Positions 62,557-64,000 of a stretch of DNA of 64,000 nucleotides are shown here, one piece after another; the stretch's first letter is position 1, and each line of letters opens with the position of its first letter. Both the position numbers and the translations under genes were made by a program. The notes beneath the pieces were generated by a model that saw only the letters and a program-made list of their open reading frames with translations, searched no databases and had not been told where the DNA came from. The DNA lies in the NCBI RefSeq assembly GCF_000422905.1, contig NZ_AUGY01000018.1, forward strand, positions 1-64,000, in the 5' to 3' direction. The stretch comes from Paenibacillus alginolyticus DSM 5050 = NBRC 15375. Its GTDB lineage: Bacteria > Bacillota > Bacilli > Paenibacillales > NBRC-103111.

Positions 62557-64000
62557 TTACTGCGCGCTCACCGGCTTAGCCGGCGGGGAATTACTGTTCA
62601 CTCCCGCAGCTTGCACATGTTCTTCACCAAATTCAGCGTTATATTTATCCTGAGAGGTTTTCGTCAAATAGTCATGATCAATATGTTCAGCTAAGTACTG
62701 CTTGCCGAAAAGTAAATCGTACTGCACATTCCTGTAGTCATTAAGGAGTGCTTGCGATGATTCGGGAACCTTAGCATGGAGTTCTTGGTTCGCATCAACA
62801 ACAAGGTTACTCAGTAGTCCTGGCACTTGCGCCGCCAATTCGGCATTCAATTTGAAGTTCGCCGGTTTTTCCATATGCAGCATATCCAGCACGTGGGCAC
62901 CAAGGAAGGAATCACTGAGCAGCGGAATGTCCTGCTTCGGCATATCGAAGTTCGACCAAGTAACAAGCGGGATGCTGTGCATCTTCTTCACTTCTTCCAG
63001 CGACCAATTATTCGCGTTGCTGCTTTGGATGAAGCCTGCTTCTTTATATACTTGATAATCTAATCCCAGCATCGGCAAATGGTCCCCATAGAATACGATC
63101 ATCGTCGGTTCATCCGATTGCTTGAAGTGATCGATCAGCATTTGCAAGCTCTGATCCGCATCGTGCGCGCCCTGCGCGTAGGTTTCAAGAATCGTTTTGG
63201 CTTCCGGCGTCAGGTCGCCTTGCGCTTTGAACTGATTTTCTCCATACCGAGGTTCATCATACGGCCCATGATTTTGCATGGTTACTGTGTACATAAACAT
63301 AGGATCCTCGGTTTTATCTACTTCATCTATGATGCTCCTAGACACTTCGGCGTCAGAAATAAAATAACCCTTCGTTTCCGGATTCACGAAATACTCACTG
63401 CTCTTAAAGCTTTCGAAGCCTAACTCCTTATACACCGAATTACGGTTCCAGAACCAGCCTTCATAGGAGTGAATTCCCATGCTTTTGTAGCCCTGATCGG
63501 CAAAATAACTCGCCAAACTCGGTACTGGTTTCGTTATATATTGTTGATACGGAATGGACCCTCCTGGCAGAAAGCTCATTGAGTTCCCCGTCAACACTTC
63601 GAATTCCACATTGCTGGTACCGCCACCGAATTGGGGGGACAACAGATATCCGGAACTCGACTCTTTCTGCAAGCGGTGGAGGGTGGGCACCGGATCTTCA
63701 CTGAACTTCACATTCGTTAGCAAAGTTGGATCCCAGAACGCTTCACTCATAATGAAAATCACGTTCGGCTTCTTCCCTTTTAGAGAATCAGCATCTACGG
63801 ACTTTTTCAGTCCTGCCGTTTGCGTGCCTGCTTCTTGTAGATTAGCTGCAACGGTTGCAATACTCTGATCGCTATACGTTTCTGGCTTTTGAACGATCGA
63901 ATTTTTGACATTAAGGGTGAAAGCTAACGCTAATCCATTATTCGCATAGTTCTCTTTCTGATTCCACACAATTTCGTTTACACCCAAATGGTCAAGAATT
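62557..64000 (-). CDS. LTA-synthase family sulfatase-like protein (3' part)
   Basis: At least 480 residues; the frame stays open past the window edge, so the N-terminal membrane segments are missing. The extracytoplasmic sulfatase fold has NVIFIMSEAFWDP (metal region), a Thr nucleophile candidate in GGGTSNVEFEVLTGNSMSFLPGG, the EGWFWNRNSVYKELGF loop, and FYGDHLPMLG. Family members transfer glycerol phosphate to lipoteichoic acid or modify wall glycans at the membrane surface. The C-terminus ends in a Pro/Ser-rich tail. It is not certain that it is the main LTA synthase rather than a paralogue. Confidence 0.88.
   Translation of the reverse strand, partial: ILDHLGVNEIVWNQKENYANNGLALAFTLNVKNSIVQKPETYSDQSIATVAANLQEAGTQTAGLKKSVDADSLKGKKPNVIFIMSEAFWDPTLLTNVKFSEDPVPTLHRLQKESSSGYLLSPQFGGGTSNVEFEVLTGNSMSFLPGGSIPYQQYITKPVPSLASYFADQGYKSMGIHSYEGWFWNRNSVYKELGFESFKSSEYFVNPETKGYFISDAEVSRSIIDEVDKTEDPMFMYTVTMQNHGPYDEPRYGENQFKAQGDLTPEAKTILETYAQGAHDADQSLQMLIDHFKQSDEPTMIVFYGDHLPMLGLDYQVYKEAGFIQSSNANNWSLEEVKKMHSIPLVTWSNFDMPKQDIPLLSDSFLGAHVLDMLHMEKPANFKLNAELAAQVPGLLSNLVVDANQELHAKVPESSQALLNDYRNVQYDLLFGKQYLAEHIDHDYLTKTSQDKYNAEFGEEHVQAAGVNSNSPPAKPVSAQ

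Overview
The window looks like a chromosomal piece of a spore-forming Bacillota bacterium of the Paenibacillus type. The grounds are a gerBAC-type germination operon, a 26-residue YjcZ-like sporulation peptide, a YlxY-type deacetylase, Lpl-type CUT1 sugar importers, a very large S-layer-homology protein, HelD, strong AGGAGG ribosome sites with many TTG/GTG starts, and a moderate GC content. The genus is an inference from gene content; no rRNA or tRNA gene was seen.

Layout. 1-983: right part of an IS3-family element with a programmed frameshift site. 1136-7357: gltB-gltD glutamate synthase operon (minus strand), with hairpin repeats between the genes and a relic of a YdcF-like gene upstream. 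7972-13199: plus-strand housekeeping and envelope genes (HD phosphohydrolase, thymidine kinase, UgtP-like glycolipid glucosyltransferase, small membrane protein, two deacetylases). 13309-17307: Ycf48-like lipoprotein, an M23 peptidase coupled to a bactofilin, and a PD-(D/E)XK-like nuclease with a winged helix. 17558-26768: a minus-strand locus with a three-gene CUT1 importer, a PHP phosphoesterase, a LacI regulator, a PfkB kinase, a frameshifted metallophosphoesterase and leucyl aminopeptidase; it has a promoter, a cre-like site and a perfect LacI-type operator. 26769-28167: a 1.4-kb non-coding island with periodic dyads, three phased DnaA boxes and two 155-bp tandem repeats ending in a long hairpin.

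28168-35461: an SsuABC-like importer behind a DUF445 protein, a small gene with no normal start codon, a TrmB regulator coupled to an HD hydrolase, and a DeoR/SorC regulator. 35542-47285: a four-gene membrane operon (HupE-like, DUF318-like permease, TIGR03943/DUF1980, cupredoxin-like) downstream of a 2508-residue SLH protein that carries BIG2, lamin-tail, OB, PHP, CARDB and DUF4350-like regions. 47750-52395: ABC exporter plus two-component system, and a secreted protein. 52595-57416: gerB-gerA-gerC (gerC frameshifted), bluB and the YjcZ peptide. 57417-64000: HelD, a three-gene ABC-2 exporter and the 3' part of an LTA-synthase-like sulfatase.

Most units are small operons with overlapping stop/start codons, which implies translational coupling. 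Two otherwise intact operon members (metallophosphoesterase, gerC) each carry a single frameshift; either both are recent lesions or some are sequence errors. The least explained parts are the sugar-phosphoester locus, the S-layer/metal-like membrane operon pair and the 1.4-kb repeat/DnaA-box island.
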